The notes under the pieces were generated by a model that searched no databases, was not told the origin of the DNA, and saw nothing but the letters and a program-made list of their open reading frames with translations. Positions 57,647 through 64,000 of a stretch of 64,000 nucleotides of DNA are shown here, one piece after another; position 1 is the first letter of the stretch, and each line of letters begins with the position of its first letter. A program made the position numbers and the translations under genes. This DNA is from Trebonia kvetii (lineage in GTDB: Bacteria; Actinomycetota; Actinomycetes; Streptosporangiales; Streptosporangiaceae), in NCBI RefSeq assembly GCF_007827045.1, contig NZ_RPFW01000001.1, positions 906,519-970,518 of the forward strand, written 5' to 3'.

Positions 57647-58686
57647 ATGCGAAGTGAGGACGTGGTCTGGGTGCATGTACCCCGGTGGAATCCGCTGCGG
57701 TGGAGTCGTCGTACCGCGGTCATCGCGGCGACGGCCAGCGCCATGGCGATCGCGCTGGGCGTATCGCTCGTGCTCGTGTTCACGGGCGGTTCACCGCCGG
57801 GCTCATCGCCGGCAACGCCGGGCCGGCCGCGGCGGCCACAGTCGTTCTCCCCTTTCACCGGTGAGCCCATGACGGCGCCCGGGCCTGTGCTGGCGGTCAA
57901 GATCGACAACATCGCCGCGGCGCGGCCGCCGACCGGACTCACGAGCGCGGACATCGTCTACATCCTGCCGGTGGAGGGCGGGCTGAGCCGGATCCTCGCC
58001 GTGTTCTCCTCGCACTTCCCTGCGGTCATCGGCCCAGTACGCAGCGCCCGGGAGGACGACCTGGAACTGCTCGCCCAGTTCGGCCGGCCCGCGTTCGCGT
58101 ACTCCGGCGCGACACCACACCTGCTCCCATTCGTACAAAGATCCAGGATCGCCGACCTCCTGGCGGGGCCGGCGGGTACTTCCGCGATTCGCGCCGGATC
58201 GCGCCGCACAATCTGTACGCCCGCACCCGGCAGCTCCTGGCGCAAGCGCCCGGTGCCAGCAAGACCCGCGACATCGGGTTCCAGTTCGGCGCCGCGCCCG
58301 CAGGCGGCCGGGCCACCCAGTCATTCCCTGTCTCCTACGCCGCGGCGGCGTTCACGTTCAGCTGGTCGGCCCGCGACGGGTCCTGGCTGGTGTCCATGGA
58401 CGGTAAGCCAGCCCGCGCGGCCGAAGGCGGCCAGCTCAGCGCGCCGACCGTGGTGATACAGCACACGAAGGTACGCACCTCGCGATTCCTCGAGGCGGGT
58501 AGCCGCCCGCCCTATGCCGAGACCACGGGGTCAGGCACCGCAGTCGTGCTGCGCGGCGGCCGCGCCTACGACTCCCACTGGTCCCGGTCAGACCCCGACA
58601 GCGGCACGACATTCACCACGACATCCGGCCAGCCGATGACCTTCGCCCGCGGCCCGGTGTGGATCGTCCTCGCGGCCGGCAAGTAG
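57647..58686 (+). pseudogene. DUF3048 (YerB-like) membrane-anchored protein, frameshifted
   Basis: The first frame (from 57647) has one helix (TAVIAATASAMAIALGVSLV) and the DUF3048 N-terminal half: NIAAARPPTGLTSADIVYIL, VEGGLSRILAVFSSHFPAVI, GPVRSAREDDLELLAQFGRP. Near 58164-58177, in a run of G and C, homology moves to another frame: GYFRDSRRIAPHNLYARTRQ to the end (VIQHTKVRTSRF, GRAYDSHWSRSDPDSGTTFT, GPVWIVLAAGK). A single-base indel would restore a normal 340-residue protein. It may be a sequencing error, a recent mutation, or less likely a programmed shift. Envelope protein of unknown function. Confidence 0.8.
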
Positions 58687-58766
58687 GACAGGTCCGGCAT
58701 ACTCTGACGATCCGCTGAGGAAACCCTTCTTATGTCCTAGAGGTTCTTTCCATACCCTTAGCTACC

Positions 58767-58922
58767 GTGGATCTGGACGCGCTGCGGGACTGGTTGCGCC
58801 GTAACGTCGGCGGAGCCTGGATCCCCCGATGGCTGATCGCCGCCAGCCTCGCCATCGGGGCGCTGGCCGAGGTCCTAGTGGCCAGCCGGATCCGTCCCGC
58901 GCTGGCGATGAGCGGCCAGTGA
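58767..58922 (+). CDS. Small membrane protein coupled to DoxX-Rieske gene
   Basis: A 51-residue frame from GTG. LDALRDWLRRNVGGAWIPRW leads into one hydrophobic helix (LIAASLAIGALAEVLVASRI). Its TGA overlaps the GTG start of the next gene (GTGA at 58919-58922). No strong ribosome-binding site. Support comes from the overlap and the helix; function unknown. Confidence 0.45.
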   Translation: MDLDALRDWLRRNVGGAWIPRWLIAASLAIGALAEVLVASRIRPALAMSGQ

Positions 58923-60019
58923 GCCGGTCCCGTTCGCGGCACAGGCCTTCGCGGTCCCCCGCTCCGACTCCGCCCCCGCCTCCGCCCGAGCCGGCGCCTG
59001 GTTCGCTTAGCCCTGACGTGCTGGGCCGGGCTCTGCTTCCGTTGCGGGCATTCCTCGGCTTCACGTTCTGCTTCGCCGGACTGCAGAAGCTGGCAAATCC
59101 CGGGTTCTTCCAGGCCAGTAATCCCGGGTCGATCCAGGCGCAGCTGGCTGGCGCGGCCCGGCGCAGCCCCATCCACCCGCTGATCTCGCCGCTGACCCAT
59201 CTCGCGGTCCCGCTCGGCGTCCTGATTGCCCTCGCCGAGGTCGCCATCGGTCTTGGCACGCTGCTCGGGTTGTGGCAGCGGCTGGCCGCGGCGGGTGGCG
59301 TCGCACTGTCGCTGCTGTTGTTCCTTACGGTCAGCTTCCACTCTTCGCCGTACTACACCGGCGCCGATATCGTGTTCGCGTTCGCGTGGACGCCGCTGCT
59401 GCTAGCGGGCGGCGGTCCGCTCTTGTCCGCCGACGCGGCGATCGCGGCTCGGGCGCGTGCGCGGCGGGGTTCTCGACGGGTGAGCGCGGAGGAGGCCAGC
59501 CGCCGGGAGGTCGTGCTGAAGGGGACCGTGACGGCCGTGGCGGCGGTCGCTGGTCTGGCCCTGGGTGGTGTGGCGGCGGGCGTGGGCCGGCTGGCCGGCG
59601 GCACGAAGTCCAGCTCCGGTGCCACGCCGTTGTCCCCGTCCCAGTCGGCGTCCGCGCCGAATGCAACGCCCAGCTCCGGTGGTCCCATTGCGCCAAGCGG
59701 CAGCCATCCGGCTGGCACGGTGATCGGGCCCGCCAAGGATGTCCCCGTCGGCGGGGCCGCGTCGTTCACCGATCCCCGCACCGGCGACCCCTCCATCGTG
59801 ATCCAGGCCACGGCCGGGAAGTTCGTGGCCTTCGACGCGGTGTGCCCGCATGCCGGCTGCACAGTCGGATACGACCAGTCCGTCGCTGCCATCATCTGCC
59901 CCTGCCACGGTTCGCAGTTCAACGCCGCCACCGGTGCGGTCGAAACCGGCCCGGCCGCCACCGGCCTGACCCCCCTCACGATCGCCAAGGGCAGCAACGG
60001 TCAGCTCTACGCCATATGA
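58919..60019 (+). CDS. DoxX-Rieske fusion protein
   Basis: 366 residues from the GTG at 58919, which overlaps the small gene's stop; a frame to 58829 is rejected because it would cover that gene. A proline-rich leader is followed by a DoxX/DoxD-like membrane domain (GRALLPLRAFLGFTFCFAGL, VPLGVLIALAEVAIGLGTLL, GGVALSLLLFLTVSF). A twin-arginine-like basic stretch (ASRREVVLKGTVTA) and helix come next, then a C-terminal Rieske [2Fe-2S] domain (VCPHAGC and CPCHGS, two Cys and two His). A quinol or thiosulfate oxidoreductase-like electron carrier is inferred. Confidence 0.88.
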   Translation: MSRSRSRHRPSRSPAPTPPPPPPEPAPGSLSPDVLGRALLPLRAFLGFTFCFAGLQKLANPGFFQASNPGSIQAQLAGAARRSPIHPLISPLTHLAVPLGVLIALAEVAIGLGTLLGLWQRLAAAGGVALSLLLFLTVSFHSSPYYTGADIVFAFAWTPLLLAGGGPLLSADAAIAARARARRGSRRVSAEEASRREVVLKGTVTAVAAVAGLALGGVAAGVGRLAGGTKSSSGATPLSPSQSASAPNATPSSGGPIAPSGSHPAGTVIGPAKDVPVGGAASFTDPRTGDPSIVIQATAGKFVAFDAVCPHAGCTVGYDQSVAAIICPCHGSQFNAATGAVETGPAATGLTPLTIAKGSNGQLYAI

Positions 60020-60167
60020 TCCTCGGCGCCTGTTGCTGCCAAAGACTCTGTCACCGTATGCGAGCTGCGCATATTCAATCGTGCCGGGCTACAGGTGAGG
60101 CAGGTGGTAGCCGTTGCAGTACCACAGCGCGGAGGTGTACCACAGGACGCCGAGCTGTTCCTCTTGC
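60020..60167. other. Short intergenic stretch between convergent units
   Basis: About 150 bases between the DoxX-Rieske stop and the ferredoxin stop. No clear terminator or gene was recognised. Confidence 0.3.
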
Positions 60168-60386
60168 TCACGTCTCTTCCCTGGCCCGCTCCAGCCGCAG
60201 GGCGAGCCGGGGGCACAGCCGTACGACAGTTGCGGCTTCTGCCTGAAGCTCGGCCGGCACGTCGCGGCGGGCGATGACAGGAAAGCCCCAGTCATCCAGC
60301 CGGATGAAGCCCGGAAGCAATTCGGCGCATAGCGCGCGTCCGTCGCAGGCGATGGGGTCGACGGCGAGCCTGGCCGGCCTGGTCAC
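60168..60386 (-). CDS. Single-cluster ferredoxin
   Basis: 72 residues. The pattern DPIACDGRALCAELLPGF with a distant VRLCPRLAL gives three cysteines spaced as in the actinobacterial 3Fe-4S (P450-type) ferredoxins, whose missing second ligand is replaced here by Arg/Ala. DDWGFPVIARRDVPAEL is also family-like. It is the last gene of the redox operon; its ATG overlaps the NuoF-like stop (60383-60386). It could take electrons from the NuoF-like protein, or serve the P450 encoded at 13274. Confidence 0.88.
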   Translation of the reverse strand: MTRPARLAVDPIACDGRALCAELLPGFIRLDDWGFPVIARRDVPAELQAEAATVVRLCPRLALRLERAREET

Positions 60387-61696
60387 GGAAGCACCTGGTC
60401 ATGGACGGGAAGCACTCCGGTGGTCTGGGTGGCGCTGCAGCATCCGCGCGTGTGGAGCCCGATCTCGGCGCGGAAGACGCGCAGGGCGCTGGCGACCATG
60501 AGCGCTGTGCCGTCGGGATGCCGGCATGCGCCCCGGCCGGTGACGTCGCCCAGCCAGCGCCGCACCCGGATGAGATCGCAGCTGGCGCCGGCGGCCGCCT
60601 GCTCGAGCTCGCGGGCGATCGCGTCCAGGCCGAATACGCAGGGACCGCACTGGCCGGCTGAGGAGCCGGCCAGGTACCGGGTGAGGCGCGCGGTTTCGGC
60701 CAGGCCGCAGGCGGTGGCGGGCAAAGCCGCGACTACGCCCGCGCCGGGGCTGGCGCCGGCCGCCGCCAGCCCGGCAGCGGAGAACGGCAGGGACAGTGCG
60801 TCCGCCGCGACGGCCCAGGTGCCGAAGTAGCCGCCGATCAGCAGCGCGCCGAGCGGCGCTCCGTCATTCCCGGCCAGCTTGAGCATGTCGCCGACCAGCA
60901 TGCCGGTCTCTACCTCGTAGACGCCGGGGTTCCGGACCGCGCCCAGCAGGGTCACAAGCCGCGTGCCTGGCTCGGCGGGGGTTCCCGCCGAGCTGAACCA
61001 GGACGCGCCGTACCGCATGATCAGCGCGAGGTGGGCGAGCGTCTCGACATTCTGCACCAGGGTGGCGGGCCGTCGGCCGGGACCGCCCAGCCGCGGCGGC
61101 CGGCCGGTCGGGGCGGGAACGCCGCGTTCGGCCCAGTGGACCACGGCGCTGGCCTCGCCCGCGGTGAATCCCGCCGCGGCGGCCCGCACGCGTACCGGGA
61201 CCGGGTCGCATCCGGCTCGCCGTCGTTCCTCAGCGGCCTGGTGCACGGCTTCCCAGACGGCGCGGTGCGCGACGATGACGACTTCGCTGGCGCCGGTCAG
61301 CTCGGCCGCGCAGACCGCTCCGTCGAGCACGAGGTGCGGGGCGGATCTGAGCAGCACCTTGTCCTTGGCGCTGGCGGGCTCGCCCTCCACTCCGTTCGCT
61401 ATGACCACCGGGGGGCGCGCGGCGCCGGCGAGTGCGCGCAGCTTGACCGCGGTGGGGAAGGCGGCCCCGCCTCGCCCTGTCAGGTTCGCTCGCGCGACCT
61501 CGTCGATGAGCCGCTGCCTGTGCCGCCAGTCACCGGCGCAGGACGGCCGGGTGCCATGCCGCCCCAGGTGCTCGCGCAGGCTGGCTGAAACGGTCCGCCC
61601 GACGGCGACCTCCGGCAATAGCCGGGGCAGCACGGCTGTCCCTGGAACGTCCACGGCCGTGGAGGGCGGGCAGGTACTCTCCGGGCTCCGCGTCAT
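60383..61696 (-). CDS. NuoF-like flavo-iron-sulfur protein (SLBB domain)
   Basis: 437 residues from the ATG at 61696 (ATGA overlap with the membrane protein gene). FMN/NADH-binding part: DEVARANLTGRGGAAFPTAV, VVIANGVEGEPASAKDKVLL. SLBB-like region: VTLLGAVRNPGVYEVETGML. C-terminal iron-sulfur domain: AGSSAGQCGPCVFGLDAIAR and GRGACRHPDGTAL. In NuoF the cluster needs C-x2-C-x2-C plus a distant C; here the first cysteine is Ala (SAGQCGPC), so the cluster would be three-cysteine or altered. It probably moves electrons between a nicotinamide or flavin and the ferredoxin or membrane heme protein. Confidence 0.85.
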   Translation of the reverse strand: MTRSPESTCPPSTAVDVPGTAVLPRLLPEVAVGRTVSASLREHLGRHGTRPSCAGDWRHRQRLIDEVARANLTGRGGAAFPTAVKLRALAGAARPPVVIANGVEGEPASAKDKVLLRSAPHLVLDGAVCAAELTGASEVVIVAHRAVWEAVHQAAEERRRAGCDPVPVRVRAAAAGFTAGEASAVVHWAERGVPAPTGRPPRLGGPGRRPATLVQNVETLAHLALIMRYGASWFSSAGTPAEPGTRLVTLLGAVRNPGVYEVETGMLVGDMLKLAGNDGAPLGALLIGGYFGTWAVAADALSLPFSAAGLAAAGASPGAGVVAALPATACGLAETARLTRYLAGSSAGQCGPCVFGLDAIARELEQAAAGASCDLIRVRRWLGDVTGRGACRHPDGTALMVASALRVFRAEIGLHTRGCCSATQTTGVLPVHDQVLP

Positions 61697-62283
61697 CGGC
61701 CCGCTCCGCGCAGCCCGGGCCGAGATGACGGCACCGGGCGGCACCGCCATGCCAGGCGTGCCGCCAGCGCCGCGGCCGTGGCCGCCGCCGATCCCCAGAT
61801 GATGGCCGCGACCCACCCGGCGTGCAGGTCCCCGCCCGCGCGCAGGACGTGCAGGAACGCCGCTGGCCAGGCCAGGTACGCGAGCCAGTGCACCGCCCGC
61901 CACGCACGGAACCCCAGCCGGTTCCGCGCGACGCTGGTGACCAGCACGGCGGCCCCGAGGTCGACGGCGAGCGTGCCGAGGCCGACGGCCAGCGTCCGGT
62001 AGGGCGACAGGAACGGGATCACCGTGGCGGCCCAGCCGATCGAGACGTACGGATCCGCGATCGCCGTGACGACGTGAAGACCGAGCAATGCCACAGCGAA
62101 CAGGGACAGCGCCCGGTGCAGCTCGGCGGCAACGAACCGCGGCCACCACCTTGGCGCCCAGCCGGTCCTGGTAGCGACGCCGAGCACCACGACGGCCGTG
62201 AACAGCACCAGCAGGACAAGCCCGCTGCCGCGGGACAGGAACCACAGCCACTGCGGGTTCGCGGGCGCCGCCACGCTAGCCAT
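61693..62283 (-). CDS. Ferric-reductase-like transmembrane protein (heme b)
   Basis: 196 residues, about six membrane helices: FLSRGSGLVLLVLFTAVVVL, ELHRALSLFAVALLGLHVV, LSPYRTLAVGLGTLAVDLGA, WRAVHWLAYLAWPAAFLHVL, VAAIIWGSAAATAAALAARL. Paired histidines (ELHRALS, GLHVV; AVHWLAY, FLHVL) on two helices are the bis-heme ligands of the ferric reductase/YedZ fold. No flavin domain is attached; the neighbouring NuoF-like protein may supply it. Overlaps ApbE by 8 bases and NuoF-like by 4. Confidence 0.87.
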   Translation of the reverse strand: MASVAAPANPQWLWFLSRGSGLVLLVLFTAVVVLGVATRTGWAPRWWPRFVAAELHRALSLFAVALLGLHVVTAIADPYVSIGWAATVIPFLSPYRTLAVGLGTLAVDLGAAVLVTSVARNRLGFRAWRAVHWLAYLAWPAAFLHVLRAGGDLHAGWVAAIIWGSAAATAAALAARLAWRCRPVPSSRPGLRGAGR

Positions 62284-63298
62284 CGATCAGCTCCGGCAGC
62301 GCGGCGTGCCCGGTAAGCGCCTCGGGCAGCCGGGCTCCGCCGGCGTCCGGCCACCCGCCCAGCAGCCGCACGGTGCCCTCATGGCCGATGAGCCGCGCCG
62401 GCAGCCGGGTCGCGGCCAGCCAGGCTTGCGCTTCGTGCCCGGCGACAATCGCCGCGGTGGCGGCGGCGTTGGCCACGGCGCAGCTCGGCGCGACCACGGA
62501 GACGGTCCGCCACGGCCCGGTAGCCGGGTACCCGGTGCGCGGGTCGACGATGTGGTGCAGCAGGTGTCCGTCACGCCGCCACTGGCGGCAGGTGACGGAC
62601 GACGTCGCGACCGCGCCCGCGCGGAGCCTGATCATCGGCCCGGACGGCGCGCCGTCCGCCAGGGATGAGTCCGCGACCGCGACCGGCCAGCCGCCGGCCG
62701 GGGGCTGGCCCGCGACGGCGATGTCGCCGCCCAGGCTGACCAGGACGCCGCCGCGTCCGCAGGCGCGCCGCGCAGCCGACGCCGCCCGGTCAGCACCCAG
62801 CCCCTTGGCGGTGGCACCGAGGTCGAGGCAGACTCCCGCGGGCAGCCGCAGCAAGGTTCCGTCCAGTGCGACCCGCTGCCAGCCAGGCACGGGCCCTTTG
62901 GCAGGCAGCCCGGCACCCGCCCAGGAGTCGGCGTCGACGGACGCGAAGTCACGGTCATAGCCCAGCGCGCTGAGCGCCCCGCCGACCGTCGGGTCGACCA
63001 TGCCGTGAGTCCACCGCGCCGCCGCCAGCGCGACCCGCAGCGCTTCCGCCAGTCCCCGGCTCACCCGGTGCGCGCGATCCCGGGAACGCTGGATCCGTGA
63101 GATCTCCGAATCGCCGCGGAACCGGCTGGCCTGGCAATCTAGCTGACCTAGCTCGGCGTCTACGGCGCTCAGCGCGTTGGCCAGGCCCTCCGCAGGCCAC
63201 ACCGCGACACGCGCGTCGATCCCGAGGGCGTCCCTCTCCGCGACGGCCACGGCGACGGTACCGACGTCCACCGGGGTCCACTGCGGCACCGGTGTCAT
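62276..63298 (-). CDS. apbE: FAD:protein FMN transferase ApbE
   Basis: 340 residues. ApbE features: an N-terminal strand region, RFRGDSEISRIQRS (the S-E-I/L loop), DPTVGGALSALGYDR, LDLGATAKGLGADRAASAAR (the FAD/Mg site G-x-x-A-K-G), SLGGDIAVAG and HHIVDPRTGYPATGPWRTVS. ApbE attaches FMN by a phosphodiester to Thr/Ser in S/T-G-A-S/T motifs of FMN-binding domains. No FMN-binding-domain protein is visible nearby, so the substrate is unclear; the small anchored protein next door lacks the motif. Overlaps both neighbours. Confidence 0.92.
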   Translation of the reverse strand: MTPVPQWTPVDVGTVAVAVAERDALGIDARVAVWPAEGLANALSAVDAELGQLDCQASRFRGDSEISRIQRSRDRAHRVSRGLAEALRVALAAARWTHGMVDPTVGGALSALGYDRDFASVDADSWAGAGLPAKGPVPGWQRVALDGTLLRLPAGVCLDLGATAKGLGADRAASAARRACGRGGVLVSLGGDIAVAGQPPAGGWPVAVADSSLADGAPSGPMIRLRAGAVATSSVTCRQWRRDGHLLHHIVDPRTGYPATGPWRTVSVVAPSCAVANAAATAAIVAGHEAQAWLAATRLPARLIGHEGTVRLLGGWPDAGGARLPEALTGHAALPELIDG

Positions 63299-63714
63299 GA
63301 GTCTGTCCCCCTCTCGCCCGAATTCACGTAGACGATGGCGGGGCGGGTGCCGTTAGTTCCCGGAGCGCAGGTCCGAGCCGGCGTCTGAGTGGTGACACCG
63401 GAGCCGCCCGAGGTGGCTACCGGCACGGTGACGCAGGGCTGATGCGAGCTGGCTGCCGGCGGCTGCGAACCGGTCACCGTGGCGGCCGGGTGCGACGCGC
63501 TCACGTTGGCCCGGGCGAAATAGCCCGCCGTGACGGCGGTCGCCGCCACCAGCATGACCGCTGTCCAGTTCGACAAGCGCCGCACCTGCCGGATGCCCTG
63601 GTCCCGGCTTCCCGGCTCTGCGCGGCCCGGCGGTGACTCAACTGGGCCGCCGCAAGCCTGCCATGGCTCCCGCGTGCCGGGCAGCCGCCGTTCTGATGGG
63701 TCTTGATGGTCCAT
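63295..63714 (-). CDS. Small membrane-anchored protein at head of redox operon
   Basis: 139 residues; AGGAGTGCGTA precedes the ATG. A ~48-residue polar N-terminus is followed by one helix (WTAVMLVAATAVTAGYFARA) and a Ser/Thr/Pro-rich extracytoplasmic tail with two cysteines (QPCVTVPV, ARTCAPGT). No domain recognised. Its stop overlaps the apbE start by four bases, so it belongs to the five-gene operon; it may be an extracellular redox partner or an assembly factor. Confidence 0.68.
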   Translation of the reverse strand: MDHQDPSERRLPGTREPWQACGGPVESPPGRAEPGSRDQGIRQVRRLSNWTAVMLVAATAVTAGYFARANVSASHPAATVTGSQPPAASSHQPCVTVPVATSGGSGVTTQTPARTCAPGTNGTRPAIVYVNSGERGTDS

Positions 63715-63822
63715 TACGCACTCCTGGCGTGAGGATGAGCTGCTGCTGCCAGGTTGCGCGACTGCTGGTGAGATGACGGTGAGAGAAGCATGTCAGCCGC
63801 TCTCATCTTCCGCGAAGGTCGC

Positions 63823-63858
63823 CGTTGGGCCCATTGGCCCTGCAAGCAGGGCCCAACG
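63823..63858. promoter_or_regulatory. Nested inverted repeats in divergent redox/response-regulator promoter
   Basis: Outer arms CGTTGGGCCC (63823-63832) and GGGCCCAACG (63849-63858) are perfect complements. Inside them a second perfect pair GGCCCTGC-AA-GCAGGGCC (63836-63853) overlaps the right arm, so the two hairpins are mutually exclusive. The position is between the redox operon (start 63714) and the response regulator (start 63900). A CATAAT -10-like element follows at 63874-63879. Confidence 0.6.
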
Positions 63859-63899
63859 CCCTCATGATTTTCACATAATGGGCGGCTTAGCCTCGGGAC

Positions 63900-64000
63900 A
63901 TGCGGGTGCTCGTAGTGGAAGACGAAATCCGGATGGCCCGGCTTCTCAAGCGCGCGCTTGAAGAGGAAGGGCACGCCGTCGACATCGCCGCCAACGGCGA
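63900..64000 (+). CDS. OmpR-type response regulator (5' part, runs off window)
   Basis: The first 33 codons of a receiver domain: MRVLVVEDEIRMARLLKRAL then EEEGHAVDIAANGE. VVEDE is the acidic pocket and RLLKRALEEEGHAVD is typical of OmpR/PhoB-type regulators. The DNA-binding half and partner kinase lie beyond 64000. Divergent from the redox operon, which it may control through the nested inverted repeats between them. Confidence 0.88.
   Translation, partial: MRVLVVEDEIRMARLLKRALEEEGHAVDIAANG

Noticed and set aside
59620..59637. SSSGAT in the DoxX-Rieske linker as an ApbE flavinylation site
   Set aside because: The short motif lacks the preceding Asp and the FMN-binding domain context ApbE requires; Ser/Gly/Ala linkers produce it by chance.
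1..64000. CRISPR arrays, rRNA, tRNA genes, intact insertion sequences
   Set aside because: No regularly spaced repeats, no tRNA cloverleaf near the integrase relic and no complete transposase were seen; small RNAs cannot be excluded by eye.

Overview
The window is GC-rich actinomycete chromosome. Actinobacterial markers include an MshC-type mycothiol ligase, an HspR/DnaJ/Hsp20 group, DosR-like promoter boxes, GTG starts and many ATGA/GTGA gene overlaps. The genus cannot be resolved from the sequence alone. No rRNA, tRNA, CRISPR array or intact insertion sequence was seen.

Layout. (1) 1-14.5 kb holds accessory catabolic genes: a GcvT/LigM-like methyltransferase (cut by the window edge), two flavin monooxygenases, a luciferase-like oxidoreductase, a DapA-like aldolase, an ornithine-cyclodeaminase-like enzyme and a C-C hydrolase-like protein. 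IclR, AraC (frameshifted) and TetR regulators accompany them. Divergent from the TetR gene is an MFS exporter overlapping a cytochrome P450. A TGTGAA-N6-TTCACA operator lies in front of both transcription units. (2) 14.5-32 kb is a stress island: HspR, DnaJ, Hsp20, hemerythrin, a stress-type SDR, small membrane proteins, DUF72, PfpI, MshC, a universal stress protein, a coiled-coil protein, a pseudokinase/flippase fusion and an AI-2E-type permease. Dead gene pieces lie between them. (3) 32.5-36.5 kb has a secreted phosphoesterase lipoprotein and a TetR/TfdB-like hydroxylase pair with a clear operator over the promoter. (4) 36.7-40 kb has an MgtA-type Mg2+ ATPase and an accessory gene. (5) 41.1-48.1 kb is a tightly overlapped ring-cleavage operon (extradiol dioxygenase, FAH hydrolase, acyl-CoA ligase, hydroxylase, DoxX). 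It faces a TetR gene across two copies of one 25-bp operator. (6) 48-55.7 kb resumes the stress theme: HdeD, a CtpE-like ATPase with a membrane partner, SRPBCC and an HtrA-like protease, again with broken genes. (7) 55.8-63.7 kb is envelope and electron transfer: a polysaccharide deacetylase, a peptidoglycan-binding protein, a frameshifted DUF3048 protein, a DoxX-Rieske fusion, and a five-gene operon of ferredoxin, NuoF-like protein, ferric-reductase-like membrane protein, ApbE and a small anchored protein. An OmpR-type response regulator diverges from it and runs off the window.

Two themes stand out. First, gene relics are very dense: about a dozen truncated or frameshifted remnants (P-type ATPases, diacylglycerol kinase, HtrA PDZ tail, DUF4331, deazaflavin nitroreductase, XRE-cupin regulator, integrase, IstB and others) sit between intact stress genes, as expected of a recombining accessory island. 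Second, several regulatory sites can be paired with their likely regulators from symmetry and position alone: three TetR circuits, a DosR/DevR-like set, and an AATCAT/ATGAT family in AT-rich islands.
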